Notes: generated by a model from the letters alone, not told the origin. A stretch of 33,437 bases of DNA from Enterococcus villorum (GCF_007990225.1 NZ_BJWF01000030.1:1-33437), one strand, 5' to 3'; positions 9,229 to 17,518 are shown, numbered from the stretch's first letter. A program made the numbers and translations.

Positions 9229-9257
9229 TTTATAACACTTTTTGCAAGCGGATACAA
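9229..9257 (-). promoter_or_regulatory. Sigma-A promoter of the oxidoreductase/methyltransferase cassette
   Basis: On the minus strand TTGTAT (9252-9257) and TATAAA (9229-9234) are spaced by 17 bases. The predicted start is about 60-80 bases before the oxidoreductase start codon, so the cassette still looks transcribable despite both genes being interrupted. The rest of 9161-9509 is AT-rich, includes an A13 run at 9275-9287, and holds no gene. Confidence 0.65.
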
Positions 9258-9469
9258 TCGGATGGTTAATAATTAAAAAAAAAAAAATAAATAAATATAA
9301 TTATCTATTCTTATTCACAAATCCTTTTTCCTTAGCACTTAACATGTAAATCACTTAAACGAAAACTTTTCAGATTACTAATGATACCTTTCAATCTACT
9401 TGTTAAAAAATAACTTTCATCATATTTCCTATATATAAATAAACAAAAATATATGAACTTTATAAAATA

Positions 9470-9478
9470 TGGTATAAT
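9470..9478 (+). promoter_or_regulatory. Extended -10 promoter of rarA
   Basis: TGGTATAAT is a perfect extended -10 element; no clear -35 box lies 17 bases upstream. The predicted transcript starts near 9485, about 25 bases before the rarA start codon. Its position rules out the longer rarA reading frame that begins at 9453. Confidence 0.7.
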
Positions 9479-9509
9479 TAACGAACGAAAAATAAAAGGA
9501 GGCCATTTC

Positions 9510-10796
9510 ATGCAACAACCGTTAGCTTATCGTATGCGTCCTAGAAACATCGATGAAGTCGTAGGACAAGAACATTTAGTGGGCGAAGGCAAGATTATTC
9601 GTCGAATGGTTGATGCCAAAATGTTGTCTTCTATGATTTTATATGGTCCACCAGGAACTGGGAAAACAAGTATCGCCAGCGCTATTGCTGGATCAACAAA
9701 TTTTGCTTTTCGTATGCTCAATGCTGCGACTGACACAAAAAAAGATTTACAGATAGTGGCAGAAGAAGCCAAAATGAGTGGCACAGTGATCCTATTACTT
9801 GATGAAGTCCATCGATTAGATAAAACAAAACAAGATTTTTTACTTCCCCATTTAGAAAGTGGGCGAATCATTATGATCGGTGCTACTACTGAAAATCCTT
9901 ATATTACCATTAATCCAGCCATTCGCAGTCGAACACAAATTTTTGAAGTGAAACCCTTAGACGAGCAAGATATACAGAAAGCTGTAAAGCGAGCATTGCA
10001 TGATAAAGAACGGGGGCTTGGCCATTTATTGATTCAATTAGACGAAAATGCTTTGCTACATTTGTCCCGTGCAACAAATGGCGATCTGAGAAGCACGCTT
10101 AATGGGCTAGAATTAGCTGCACGTTCTACTAAACCAGATGAGTCTGGCACAATCCATTTAACTTTAACTATTATTGAAGAATGTGTGCAGAAAAAAGCAC
10201 TTACGCATGATAAAGATGGTGATGCACATTATGATGTGATTTCTGCTTTTCAAAAATCGATACGTGGTAGCGATGTCGATGCAGCACTTCACTATCTTGC
10301 TCGCTTAGTAGAAGCAGGTGATCTGGCAAGTATCTGTCGAAGATTGATGGTCATTGGGTATGAAGATATCGGGCTTGGTAATCCGGCTGCCGCTGCTCGA
10401 ACAGTCAATGCTGTACTAGCTGCAGAACGATTAGGGCTTCCTGAAGCAAGGATTCCGCTAGCAGATGCTGTCGTTGATTTATGCTTATCGCCTAAATCTA
10501 ATTCTGCTTATTCGGCGTTGGATGAAGCCATTTCTGATATTCATGCTGGAAAGGCTGGTGATGTTCCTGATCATTTACGAGATAGTCATTACCAAGGAGC
10601 GAAAGCCTTGAATCGTGGTATTGGTTATCAATATCCTCACAACTTTGATCAAGCTTGGGTCAACCAGCAATATTTACCTGATAAATTAAAAAATACTACT
10701 TATTATCATCCAAAAAGCACAGGGAAATATGAACAAGCGCTCAAACAGCAATATGATCGGATCAATGAATGGAAAAAGAAAGCTACTAAAAAATAA
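9510..10796 (+). CDS. rarA: Replication-associated recombination protein A (AAA+ ATPase)
   Basis: RarA/MgsA acts at stalled replication forks, working with SSB and recombination proteins. The 428-residue product has the AAA+ Walker A motif GPPGTGKTS at 46-54, Walker B LLLDEVHR near 95-102 and the sensor-1 segment GATTENP near 124-130, followed by the helical tetramerisation region with DVDAALHYLARLVEAGD. The ATG at 9510 is preceded by AAAGGAGG at seven bases; the in-frame ATG at 9453 lies upstream of the promoter -10 box and is not used. Length and motifs are normal. It is followed at once by the 6S RNA gene, as in other Firmicutes. Confidence 0.97.
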   Translation: MQQPLAYRMRPRNIDEVVGQEHLVGEGKIIRRMVDAKMLSSMILYGPPGTGKTSIASAIAGSTNFAFRMLNAATDTKKDLQIVAEEAKMSGTVILLLDEVHRLDKTKQDFLLPHLESGRIIMIGATTENPYITINPAIRSRTQIFEVKPLDEQDIQKAVKRALHDKERGLGHLLIQLDENALLHLSRATNGDLRSTLNGLELAARSTKPDESGTIHLTLTIIEECVQKKALTHDKDGDAHYDVISAFQKSIRGSDVDAALHYLARLVEAGDLASICRRLMVIGYEDIGLGNPAAAARTVNAVLAAERLGLPEARIPLADAVVDLCLSPKSNSAYSALDEAISDIHAGKAGDVPDHLRDSHYQGAKALNRGIGYQYPHNFDQAWVNQQYLPDKLKNTTYYHPKSTGKYEQALKQQYDRINEWKKKATKK

Positions 10797-10828
10797 ACGA
10801 TCACCCATAATTTTTATGAGCGCTCTCA

Positions 10829-10857
10829 TTGCTCTTTTTATTTCCCTATGCTACTAT
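10829..10857 (+). promoter_or_regulatory. Promoter of the 6S RNA gene
   Basis: TTGCTC (10829-10834) and TACTAT (10852-10857) are 17 bases apart, and TGC directly before the latter makes an extended -10 element. The predicted start at about 10863 matches the beginning of the 6S closing stem. Confidence 0.6.
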
Positions 10858-10862
10858 AGAGG

Positions 10863-11069
10863 TGGGAAATCTGTGATGTTCGAATTGTCCTCTTTGTGTG
10901 TTGACCGAACATTTTTATTGATATCTTGGGACCTGTCTTGTGTCACAGCTGGTAACATGCCTTATCATTTGGTAGTTCAATGCTACGACCGTGGGACCCA
11001 CCTGCTTGAATTCGCGGGATCAATACTACAGGACGAACAACGGCATTAACGGAGATTACCATTTTTTTA
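10863..11069 (+). ncRNA. ssrS: 6S RNA
   Basis: A non-coding RNA of about 200 bases that mimics an open promoter and sequesters the housekeeping sigma RNA polymerase in stationary phase. The ends carry the typical 6S signature: GGTGGGAAATCTGTGATGTTCG at the 5' side pairs with CGGCATTAACGGAGATTACC at the 3' side, closely matching the GAUGUUCG ... CGGCAU...CGGAGAUU ends known from E. coli 6S. Inside, GTCCT pairs with AGGAC around a large central region (TTTGTGTGTTGACCGAAC) that would be the promoter-mimicking bubble, and the apical part contains GTGGGACCCACC. The location after rarA is conserved in Firmicutes. Exact ends are inferred from the promoter and the T-run at 11062-11068. Confidence 0.9.
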
Positions 11070-11074
11070 AGATT

Positions 11075-11113
11075 AAGAGGCTATGCCAATTATTTGGTAC
11101 AGCCTCTTTTTTT
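11075..11113 (+). terminator. Intrinsic terminator after 6S RNA
   Basis: AAGAGGCTATGCCA pairs with TGGTACAGCCTCTT with a mismatch, over a short loop, followed by a run of T residues. It separates the rarA/6S unit from the membrane protein gene downstream. Confidence 0.85.
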
Positions 11114-11173
11114 GAAGTATTGACTTGAAACGAAACCTTTATGAACGAAACTCAGATTTTTGGAGGAATTTAT

Positions 11174-11461
11174 ATGATTCAACTTTTAATGGGTATTGCT
11201 GCTGTATTATTATTATTTGTTAGCTATTATTTATTGAGAAAACAACCTATCTTTTTCGTTTTAATTGAAGAAAACGAAAAAAATCGTCGCTTTTTACAAT
11301 TTTATGGTGCTATCTATTCATTCTTAGGCATATTAGGTATTTTTGTTGCCTTTTTCAATCATCGGTTTATTGCTCTAGCTTATTTAGTCCTTGTGATTCT
11401 TGTGGCTTCCGTGTTCAGCATTACTTTTGCTCGTAAAATGGTCAAACCAGACAGTAATTAA
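11174..11461 (+). CDS. Small membrane protein with three predicted helices
   Basis: A 95-residue protein of unknown function. It shows three hydrophobic stretches: MIQLLMGIAAVLLLFVSYY at the N-terminus, then FLQFYGAIYSFLGILGIFVAFF, written here only as its position at about residues 40-61, and ALAYLVLVILVASVFSI near 67-83, ending in a basic tail (ARKMVKPDSN). The start is the ATG at 11174, seven bases after GGAGG; an in-frame ATG 33 bases earlier lacks a ribosome binding site. It lies between the 6S terminator and the stress protein gene and could share a transcript with the latter, since only 70 bases separate them and no terminator is seen between. Confidence 0.8.
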   Translation: MIQLLMGIAAVLLLFVSYYLLRKQPIFFVLIEENEKNRRFLQFYGAIYSFLGILGIFVAFFNHRFIALAYLVLVILVASVFSITFARKMVKPDSN

Positions 11462-11531
11462 TTCTCTTTTTGCTTGAATTGTTTTACAATAGAAATAGAA
11501 ATGATCGATTTATCTGAAGGAGTGAATGCTT

Positions 11532-12005
11532 ATGTTACAACAGTACAAAAAAATCATGGTGGCCGTTGATGGCTCAGCTGAAGCAGAATTAGCTTTCAAA
11601 AAAGCCGTCAATGTTGCTATGCGAAACAATGGAGAACTTTTATTAGCCCATGTCATTGATACTCGTTCTTTTCAAACTGTTTCTTCCTTTGATGGTATGT
11701 TAGCAGAACAAGCAACTGAAATGGCTAAACAAACGCTAGCGGATTATGAAGAAAATGCAAAAAAAGCTGGACTAAATCATGTATCTACAGTGATTGAATA
11801 TGGTTCTCCAAAACAAATCATTGCTAAAGAAATTCCTGAGGATAACCACGTAGATCTCATTCTATTAGGAGCAACGGGGCTAAATGCAGTTGAACGTCTA
11901 TTCATTGGTTCTGTTTCAGAATACGTGATACGTAATGCAACTTGTGATGTCCTTGTTGTCCGCACCGATTTAGAAAATAAATTACCTGAAAAAAAGAAAG
12001 ACTAA
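11532..12005 (+). CDS. Universal stress protein, UspA family
   Basis: A 157-residue cytoplasmic protein of the UspA superfamily, which supports survival under stress. It opens with KKIMVAVDGSAEAELAF, the nucleotide-binding first strand and loop with the aspartate at VDGS. Near the C-terminus it carries GATGLNAVERLFIGSVSEYV, the G-2x-G-9x-G-S pattern of the ATP-binding subclass, ending in the CDVLVVR strand. The ATG at 11532 has AAGGAG nine bases upstream; an ATG six bases earlier is too close to that site. A strong terminator follows directly. Confidence 0.94.
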   Translation: MLQQYKKIMVAVDGSAEAELAFKKAVNVAMRNNGELLLAHVIDTRSFQTVSSFDGMLAEQATEMAKQTLADYEENAKKAGLNHVSTVIEYGSPKQIIAKEIPEDNHVDLILLGATGLNAVERLFIGSVSEYVIRNATCDVLVVRTDLENKLPEKKKD

Positions 12006-12010
12006 CTATT

Positions 12011-12056
12011 AAAAACCTCGCTTATGACTACCCAGTTTGTCATAAGCGAGGTTTTT
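12011..12056. terminator. Bidirectional intrinsic terminator
   Basis: AAAAACCTCGCTTATGAC (12011-12028) and its exact complement (12039-12056) form an 18-bp stem with a 10-base loop and T-runs on both strands. It serves the stress protein gene on the plus strand and the large exported protein gene on the minus strand, which converge here. Confidence 0.95.
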
Positions 12057-12126
12057 TACTTTTATTGATTCCTTATTATTTTTTACTTAGAAAAAGATTT
12101 TGTTCAGAAGAGCTTTAATCTCTTTT

Positions 12127-14535
12127 TTACTTTTTAGTTTGAGTGGCTGGCTTGATTATATGTGCATCGTTGTATGCTTGCTGGGCTTCTTGGACTTTTT
12201 CTAAAAGTTTTTGTTTGACTGGTCCATCTACTAATTTATTCACCAAAGAAAAGGCAGTACTTATTTCGTGTTGCGTATTATTTTGACTTGGTTTACCGTT
12301 AAAGAATAGTCGATTGATATATGGTATCGCATTCGATACAGCGATTAGCTGATCATATTTTTCCCATAATTCCTTTGTAGTATAACCTTCTAAAAAAGTA
12401 ATATTTTGATAAGGAAGTTCGCCTAATTTTTGAGCTAGGTCGACTATTTCTTCCGTCGTTAATTCACCTTTAGGATTACCAATATCCCCATCAATAAAGT
12501 ATTTCTCCATTGTCTCATTTGCCACTTGCCATTTTTTCATCAATGTGTCATAGGCTTGTTGTGCTTGTGCTACTTTTTCCAACAACGCTGTTTTTTGTTC
12601 ACTCTCTGGTAAGCTTGTGACTTGTTGTTTTGCTGCATCGATTTGTGCTTTGGTGTTACTTACTTTGGCACCAATTGCATCAAATAAATTATTTACTGTT
12701 GTTAAAGCCTCTTCGATCGTTGAACTCATGATAGGTACTTGTTTGCTCACAATTTCTTTTCCTTGTTCATCTATACTTACTAAAGTAATTGATTTAGACG
12801 TTGTTGACACTTTATTCTTTGCATATACTTCAAATTGATTATTCTTTAACAACTTGAATCCTGGGAAATACTCTTTGCCATCCACTATCAATTTGAATTT
12901 CTTCACATTACCAGTAACAGAACCAGTAATATAGTCAGTGTTTACTTTATAATAATTTACATCTAAACTTGGCGTTTTAGTTGTAATTTCTTGCATGCCA
13001 ATTTCTACACCTTCAGCATTCAATACTTTTAGAATGACTTTTTTAGAGCTTGTTGTTACTTTATTTTTGGCATATACTTCAAAGTTATTATTCGCTAAAA
13101 GTTTAAAACCTGGCGAGAATTCTTTGCCATCCACAATTAATTGGAATTTTTTAGCCTCGCCTACAACTTGACCTTTGATATAATCTTTACCTACTGTATA
13201 TTCTTCCACAGTCAATTGAGGTGATTGTACAGAAACTTCCCTTGTACCTATTTCTTTTCCTTTTTCATCAAAACTTTTTACTGTGACTGTTTTTGTTGTC
13301 GAGGCTATTTTTTTCCCAATATAAAGTTCAAATTTATTGTTTGGTAATAATCTAAATCCTGGGGTATATTCTTTCCCATCAACAATTAATTTAAATTTCT
13401 TGATATTGCCACTATATTGCCCTGTCATATAAACATTTCCATAGCAATAGCTATCAACTTTAAACGCATTTATTCTATCGTCCAAAGCAGCTTGAGCAAT
13501 AGCTATTTTTTCTAATAATTTTGTTTTTTGTGGAGAAAGATCATTCACTGCTTCTACTTTTTTCTTAGCAGCATCAATTTCTTCTTGCGTATTGGTGTCT
13601 TTAGGTGTGTCTCCATTAAAAAGCTGAGCAACAGCTTCCATCGCTTGTTTTTCTGCTGGGTCTTGTGTGCCCGCATGTGCGTCATTATATGCTTGTTGAG
13701 CTTCTTGGACTTTTTCTAAAAGTTTTTGTTTGACTGGTCCATCTACTAACCGATTGACTAAAGAAAAAGCAGTACTTATTTCGTGTTGCGCATTGTTTTG
13801 ATTTGGTTTACCGTTTATAAATAAACGATTGATATATGGTATCGCATTTGATACAGCGATTAGCTGATCATATTTTTTCCATAATTCCTTTGTAGTATAA
13901 CCTTCTAAAAAAGTAATATTTTCTGATGGAAGTTCTCCCAATTTTTGAGCAAGATCAACTACTTCTTCTGTTGTTAATTCACCTTTAGGATTACCAATAT
14001 CCCCATCCACAAAGTACTTATCCATTGTCTCATTTGCCACTTGCCATTTTTTCATCAATGTGTCATAGGCTTGTTGCGCTTGTGCTACTTTTTCCAACAA
14101 CGCTGTTTTTTGCTCACTCTCTGGTAAGCTTGTAACTTGTTGTTTGGCTGCATCGATTTGTGCTTTAGTGTTACTTACTTTGGCACCAATTGCGTCAAAT
14201 AGATTATTCACTGTAGCAGTAGCATTTTGGATCGCTTCATCTGTCGCTTTATTCTTTTGTTCGGGAAGATCCTCGCTTGATGCTGTTTTTTCTACGGTAT
14301 CGGAAGTTGATTCTTCTGTTTTTTTGGAATCCGTTACTTTTTTATCTGAAGTACTTGTTTCATCTGATTCATTATTTTTTTTCTTTTCTTCAGATGAAGT
14401 AATGGTAATTCCTTCTTCCACTCCTTGTTGCTCTGCATGTGCTAGTGGCGCCATTACTCCAGATAAACTCGATAGTACTAATGCACTTGCAGTCGAAAAC
14501 GAGACTAAATTCTTTTTAAAATTTCTTTTTTTCAA
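12127..14535 (-). CDS. Exported modular protein with helical Cry-type modules and Ig-like repeats
   Basis: An 802-residue extracellular protein. Residues 1-34 form a signal peptide (MKKRNFKKNL...LAHA, then E). A Ser/Thr/Lys/Glu-rich linker (about 40-100) follows. Next come an alpha-helical module at 108-287, a shorter related helical segment (about 288-358), three Ig-like repeats (about 359-440, 441-523, 524-605), each with a 'KKFKLIVDGKEY.PGF.LL..N.FEVY' core, and a second copy of the first module at 613-792. The segment AQIDAAKQQVTSLPESEQKT resembles helical modules named after Cry1Ac domain VI, and the repeats resemble bacterial Ig-like domains of Listeria/Enterococcus surface proteins. 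No LPXTG motif or C-terminal membrane helix is present. The start codon is TTG after AGGGTGG. It may bind host or wall ligands; function unproven. Confidence 0.85.
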   Translation of the reverse strand: MKKRNFKKNLVSFSTASALVLSSLSGVMAPLAHAEQQGVEEGITITSSEEKKKNNESDETSTSDKKVTDSKKTEESTSDTVEKTASSEDLPEQKNKATDEAIQNATATVNNLFDAIGAKVSNTKAQIDAAKQQVTSLPESEQKTALLEKVAQAQQAYDTLMKKWQVANETMDKYFVDGDIGNPKGELTTEEVVDLAQKLGELPSENITFLEGYTTKELWKKYDQLIAVSNAIPYINRLFINGKPNQNNAQHEISTAFSLVNRLVDGPVKQKLLEKVQEAQQAYNDAHAGTQDPAEKQAMEAVAQLFNGDTPKDTNTQEEIDAAKKKVEAVNDLSPQKTKLLEKIAIAQAALDDRINAFKVDSYCYGNVYMTGQYSGNIKKFKLIVDGKEYTPGFRLLPNNKFELYIGKKIASTTKTVTVKSFDEKGKEIGTREVSVQSPQLTVEEYTVGKDYIKGQVVGEAKKFQLIVDGKEFSPGFKLLANNNFEVYAKNKVTTSSKKVILKVLNAEGVEIGMQEITTKTPSLDVNYYKVNTDYITGSVTGNVKKFKLIVDGKEYFPGFKLLKNNQFEVYAKNKVSTTSKSITLVSIDEQGKEIVSKQVPIMSSTIEEALTTVNNLFDAIGAKVSNTKAQIDAAKQQVTSLPESEQKTALLEKVAQAQQAYDTLMKKWQVANETMEKYFIDGDIGNPKGELTTEEIVDLAQKLGELPYQNITFLEGYTTKELWEKYDQLIAVSNAIPYINRLFFNGKPSQNNTQHEISTAFSLVNKLVDGPVKQKLLEKVQEAQQAYNDAHIIKPATQTKK
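12160..12699 (-). repeat. C-terminal copy of a 540-bp intragenic duplication
   Basis: Encodes residues 613-792 of the exported protein (TVNNLFDAIG to AYNDAH). It aligns without gaps to residues 108-287, differing at 10 of 180 positions by my count. The near identity suggests a recent duplication or ongoing gene conversion. Confidence 0.9.
13675..14214 (-). repeat. N-terminal copy of a 540-bp intragenic duplication
   Basis: Encodes residues 108-287 of the exported protein and is in direct orientation with the copy at 12160-12699. The two copies flank the three Ig-like repeats, so recombination between them would delete the Ig-like core in frame (offset 505 codons). Confidence 0.9.
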
Positions 14536-14655
14536 TTAAAAACCACCCTTTTTTATTTTTTTAATTTAAGGTGATCATAGCCTATTTAGTCCTAATTATT
14601 TTTTTCTTTATTTAAAAAAAACAGTTTATCTTTTAAATTACCTATTCTACAAAAC

Positions 14656-14687
14656 AAAAAAACCGAAGTGAATAACATTCACTTCGG
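14656..14687 (-). terminator. Intrinsic terminator of ackA
   Basis: On the minus strand CCGAAGTGAAT (complement of 14677-14687) pairs perfectly with ATTCACTTCGG over a three-base loop and is followed by seven T. It lies about 85 bases after the ackA stop and separates it from the exported protein gene. Confidence 0.9.
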
Positions 14688-14773
14688 AAAAGGTTATTTT
14701 TAACATTCAGTAAACAATATTTTATGGTTGATGTAGATAATTTAAATGTAATTATCGCTATCAATTCTTAGAT

Positions 14774-15958
14774 TTATTTACGCAAACGTTCCACATCACG
14801 AGCAATCATTAACTCTTCGTCTGTAGGGATAACTAAGACTTTCACTTTTGAATCTTTTGTTGAAATGTCTAATTCTTCGCCACGAAGTTTGTTCATTTCT
14901 GGATCGATCTCGCAGCCAAACCATGTCATTCCTTTGATGATTTCACTACGAACATGCCCATCATTTTCACCGATTCCAGCAGTGAAAATAATCGCATCTA
15001 CCCCGTTCATCGTTGTTACATAACCACCAATGTATTTACGGATACGATCCACAAAGACATCATAGGCTAAATGAATATGCTCTTGATCATGATTTTTTTC
15101 AAGATCACGCATATCACTTGATAGACCTGTTAAACCTAAAAGTCCAGATTTCTTATTTAAAATAGTAATCATTTCATCGATATCAATTTCTAATTTTTCC
15201 ATTAGATACGGAAGAACAGCCGGATCAATATCTCCAGAACGAGTACCCATTGTTACTCCTGCAAGAGGTGTGAAGCCCATTGAAGTATCCACTGATTTAC
15301 CACCATCTACAGCAGTGATTGAAACACCATTACCTAAATGACAAGTAATTAATTTTAATTCTTCAATTGGTTTATCTAACATCTTTGCTGCACGTTCTGA
15401 TACATAACGATGGCTAGTACCGTGGAAACCATATTTTCTTACTTTGAAATCTTCATAATAAGAAACAGGAAGGCTGTATAAATAATTGTGTTTTGGCATC
15501 GTTGCATGAAAAGAGGTATCAAACACCGCCACACTAAGAATATCAGGTAAGATTTTCTTGAACGCCTTAATGCCCATCAGATTGGCAGGGTTGTGCAGTG
15601 GAGCAAATTCTGCTAATTCTTCAATTCGTTTCATCACGTCTTCATCAACAATAACAGAATCACCATATGTTTCTCCGCCATGTACAACACGATGACCGAC
15701 GCCTGTGATCTCATGGTAAGAACTTAAAATTTGCAATTCAATTAATTGATCTAATAACATTTTTACAGCTACTTCATGATCATCAATATCCATAATTTGT
15801 TCGAATTTCTGATCATCTCCGTACTTAATAGTAAAAATTGAATCTTTTAAGCCGATTCTTTCGACGATTCCTTTAGCGATTACAGTTTCTTCTGGCATTT
15901 GATATAATTGCCATTTTAAACTTGAACTTCCAGCATTAATTGCAATTGTTTTAGACAT
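14774..15958 (-). CDS. ackA: Acetate kinase
   Basis: Converts acetyl phosphate and ADP to acetate and ATP, the energy-yielding last step of the phosphotransacetylase-acetate kinase pathway. The 394-residue protein starts [19 protein letters not shown], with the ASKHA phosphate-binding NAGSSS motif. It has [35 protein letters not shown] and [20 protein letters not shown], all conserved acetate kinase blocks, and [13 protein letters not shown] near the end. The ATG has AAGGAGAG at good spacing. It follows ytxK by 24 bases and is probably co-transcribed with it, under the promoter and cre-like site near 17013-17076. Confidence 0.98.
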   Translation of the reverse strand: MSKTIAINAGSSSLKWQLYQMPEETVIAKGIVERIGLKDSIFTIKYGDDQKFEQIMDIDDHEVAVKMLLDQLIELQILSSYHEITGVGHRVVHGGETYGDSVIVDEDVMKRIEELAEFAPLHNPANLMGIKAFKKILPDILSVAVFDTSFHATMPKHNYLYSLPVSYYEDFKVRKYGFHGTSHRYVSERAAKMLDKPIEELKLITCHLGNGVSITAVDGGKSVDTSMGFTPLAGVTMGTRSGDIDPAVLPYLMEKLEIDIDEMITILNKKSGLLGLTGLSSDMRDLEKNHDQEHIHLAYDVFVDRIRKYIGGYVTTMNGVDAIIFTAGIGENDGHVRSEIIKGMTWFGCEIDPEMNKLRGEELDISTKDSKVKVLVIPTDEELMIARDVERLRK

Positions 15959-15982
15959 ATAACTCTCCTTCTTGGTGAATGA

Positions 15983-16990
15983 TTAAAGAGAAGCCGATTT
16001 CCATGTTGCAAATTCTTTAAAAAATTCGGTCACCTTCTCTGGTTTCTTTAGTGAATCAAGTTTTACAAGCAAGACTTCTTGGGCTTGTTTGGCATTTGTT
16101 CCTTTTTTTTGTAAAATCAAAATACTTTTTTGTGATTGCTTATTTCGGAATAGTTCATCTGGTAATTGGATCATCCCTTGAAGATAACCTTCTTCTTTAA
16201 ACCATCTTTTGACGTCTTCGCTTTGTTCTGTTTCTAAAAAGTTACTTGGCATCAAAAATAATCCAAATCCATCTGGTTTCACATATTTCATGGCTTGTTC
16301 TAATAACAGATGGTGAGCATAACTATGTCCTTCGTTAGTGCTTGTTAAAAATTCTTTTGCTTTTTGATCGTTCGGATAATAACCAATTGGTAAATCGCTG
16401 ATTGCCACATCAACTGGATCAACCAGTAAATCTTGTAATCCATCTTGGTGAAAATATTGGACATTTGCTTGAGTCAAATCACTTGTTGAAGCAGCGACTG
16501 CTAACAACGTATCATCAATATCTACGCCCAAGCCTTCTGCTTGATATCCTGCATTGGCTAGGTTTAAAAGAACTGTTAATAACAAGTTGCCCATTCCTGC
16601 TGCAATGTCTAAAATCTTGAGTGGTTCTTTTTTATTTGTGAATAGCTGTTCAATTAAAAAGACAAACAAAAAACCGATGCTATCTGGCGTAAGTTGGTGG
16701 TTTGCTTGGAGATGTTCTGTTTGACTTCCTTTTAGTAACAGTAACTGAGACAGTCGACGCCACTCTTCTGGTTCAAAGGTTAGCTGGCTGATTTCTTTAT
16801 ATAAGTCGGAAATTTGCTTTGCGACTTCTTCCGTTGGTACACCATTCACCACTCGCACTTGATAGTTGTCGATTAAGTTTTCAGCATTTTCGACATAGGC
16901 TTCTAAAAAGGAAGTTCCCAATGCATTCTGTAAAAGCTGAATCGCTTTTAGGTTTTGTTCAAAACCTTGTTCCATTTTTTCTGGTAACAT
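15983..16990 (-). CDS. ytxK: Class I SAM-dependent methyltransferase, YtxK-like
   Basis: A 335-residue protein related to N6-adenine DNA methyltransferases of type I systems but without a specificity partner. It has an N-terminal helical region, then LKILDIAAGMGNLLL (SAM motif I), GLGVDIDDTLLAVAA (motif II) and AISDLPIGYYP, where the usual NPPF/Y catalytic motif is altered to SDLPIGYY; its real substrate is unknown. The C-terminal part has FLMPSNFLE and LQGMIQLPDELFRN. The ATG at 16990 has GAGG six bases upstream; the longer frame start overlaps that site. The position between comG and ackA is conserved in Bacillus and Enterococcus. Confidence 0.9.
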   Translation of the reverse strand: MLPEKMEQGFEQNLKAIQLLQNALGTSFLEAYVENAENLIDNYQVRVVNGVPTEEVAKQISDLYKEISQLTFEPEEWRRLSQLLLLKGSQTEHLQANHQLTPDSIGFLFVFLIEQLFTNKKEPLKILDIAAGMGNLLLTVLLNLANAGYQAEGLGVDIDDTLLAVAASTSDLTQANVQYFHQDGLQDLLVDPVDVAISDLPIGYYPNDQKAKEFLTSTNEGHSYAHHLLLEQAMKYVKPDGFGLFLMPSNFLETEQSEDVKRWFKEEGYLQGMIQLPDELFRNKQSQKSILILQKKGTNAKQAQEVLLVKLDSLKKPEKVTEFFKEFATWKSASL

Positions 16991-17012
16991 CGTGCACCTC
17001 ATTTCTAGATAT

Positions 17013-17021
17013 ATTATAACA
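17013..17021 (-). promoter_or_regulatory. Extended -10 promoter of ytxK-ackA
   Basis: On the minus strand TGTTATAAT (TATAAT at 17013-17018) is an extended -10 element about 25 bases before the ytxK start; no strong -35 box is present. A weak -35 fits a promoter dependent on an activator such as CcpA at the site upstream. Confidence 0.6.
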
Positions 17022-17062
17022 ATTATTTTACCTGTTTAATTTTAACGAACTATCCGCAAAAT

Positions 17063-17076
17063 TTCAATCGTTTTCA
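17063..17076 (-). promoter_or_regulatory. cre-like CcpA site upstream of ytxK-ackA
   Basis: On the minus strand TGAAAACGATTGAA matches the catabolite-responsive consensus TGWAANCGNTNWCA at 12 of 14 positions by my reading. Its centre lies about 60 bases upstream of the predicted start site. In Bacillus subtilis CcpA activates ackA from a cre at a similar upstream position, so the same carbon-overflow control is plausible here. Confidence 0.5.
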
Positions 17077-17155
17077 CACTTTTTTATTTGTGAAATAGAA
17101 AACATCTATCATAAGCAAACAGTGATATAACAGAAAAGAGGGCGTTTTCACAGTT

Positions 17156-17518
17156 TCACCCCTCCACTGTATTACTTTCTGTATCATTATTAATGTTTTC
17201 TACAAACTTAAAAACATATTGATCAATAGTAATTTCTATCTCTAACTGTCGATTTAATTTCTTATAATGGATCGTTCCTACAGTGTAATGCGTTACATCT
17301 TGTTTTTTTAATTCATGACTTTCTGATAAAAACATTTGTTTCATTATTTTAGCTAAATAATAGCATTTAACGCGGTGGTTCATATCAACAGTCAAACGGT
17401 AAGTTTCTACTGTAGTGAACAATAAAAAACTGCAAACTAAAAATAATAAAAGTGTGGAAAACAAAATATTTCCTTTAAACAACGACCTACGTGAATGATT
17501 TGGTCCATATTCCTTCAT
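17156..17518 (-). CDS. comGG: Competence pseudopilus minor protein ComGG
   Basis: Last gene of the comG operon. The 120-residue product has a hydrophilic start (MKEYGPNHSRRSLFKG) and one membrane helix at about residues 17-38 (NILFSTLLLFLVCSFLLF), then an extracellular domain. It lacks the FTLIE prepilin motif, as is usual for ComGG. The start at 17518 has GGAG six bases upstream and overlaps the comGF end by 32 bases. Identification rests mainly on operon position and topology, since ComGG sequences diverge strongly. No obvious terminator follows before ytxK. Confidence 0.75.
   Translation of the reverse strand: MKEYGPNHSRRSLFKGNILFSTLLLFLVCSFLLFTTVETYRLTVDMNHRVKCYYLAKIMKQMFLSESHELKKQDVTHYTVGTIHYKKLNRQLEIEITIDQYVFKFVENINNDTESNTVEG

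Noticed and set aside
9275-9287. A13 run as a terminator or phase-variation tract
   Set aside because: There is no stem next to it and it is not inside a reading frame; probably plain AT-rich intergenic sequence.
9453-9509. Longer N-terminus for RarA from the in-frame ATG at 9453
   Set aside because: It would start upstream of the extended -10 box at 9470-9478 and lacks a ribosome site; the ATG at 9510 has AAAGGAGG and the family N-terminus.
10729-11049. Plus-strand ORF of 106 codons overlapping the end of rarA
   Set aside because: It lies across the 6S RNA gene; the ORF is incidental to the RNA structure.
14144-14539. Plus-strand ORF antisense to the exported protein gene
   Set aside because: A shadow of the opposite strand, caused by its biased codon content; no start signals.
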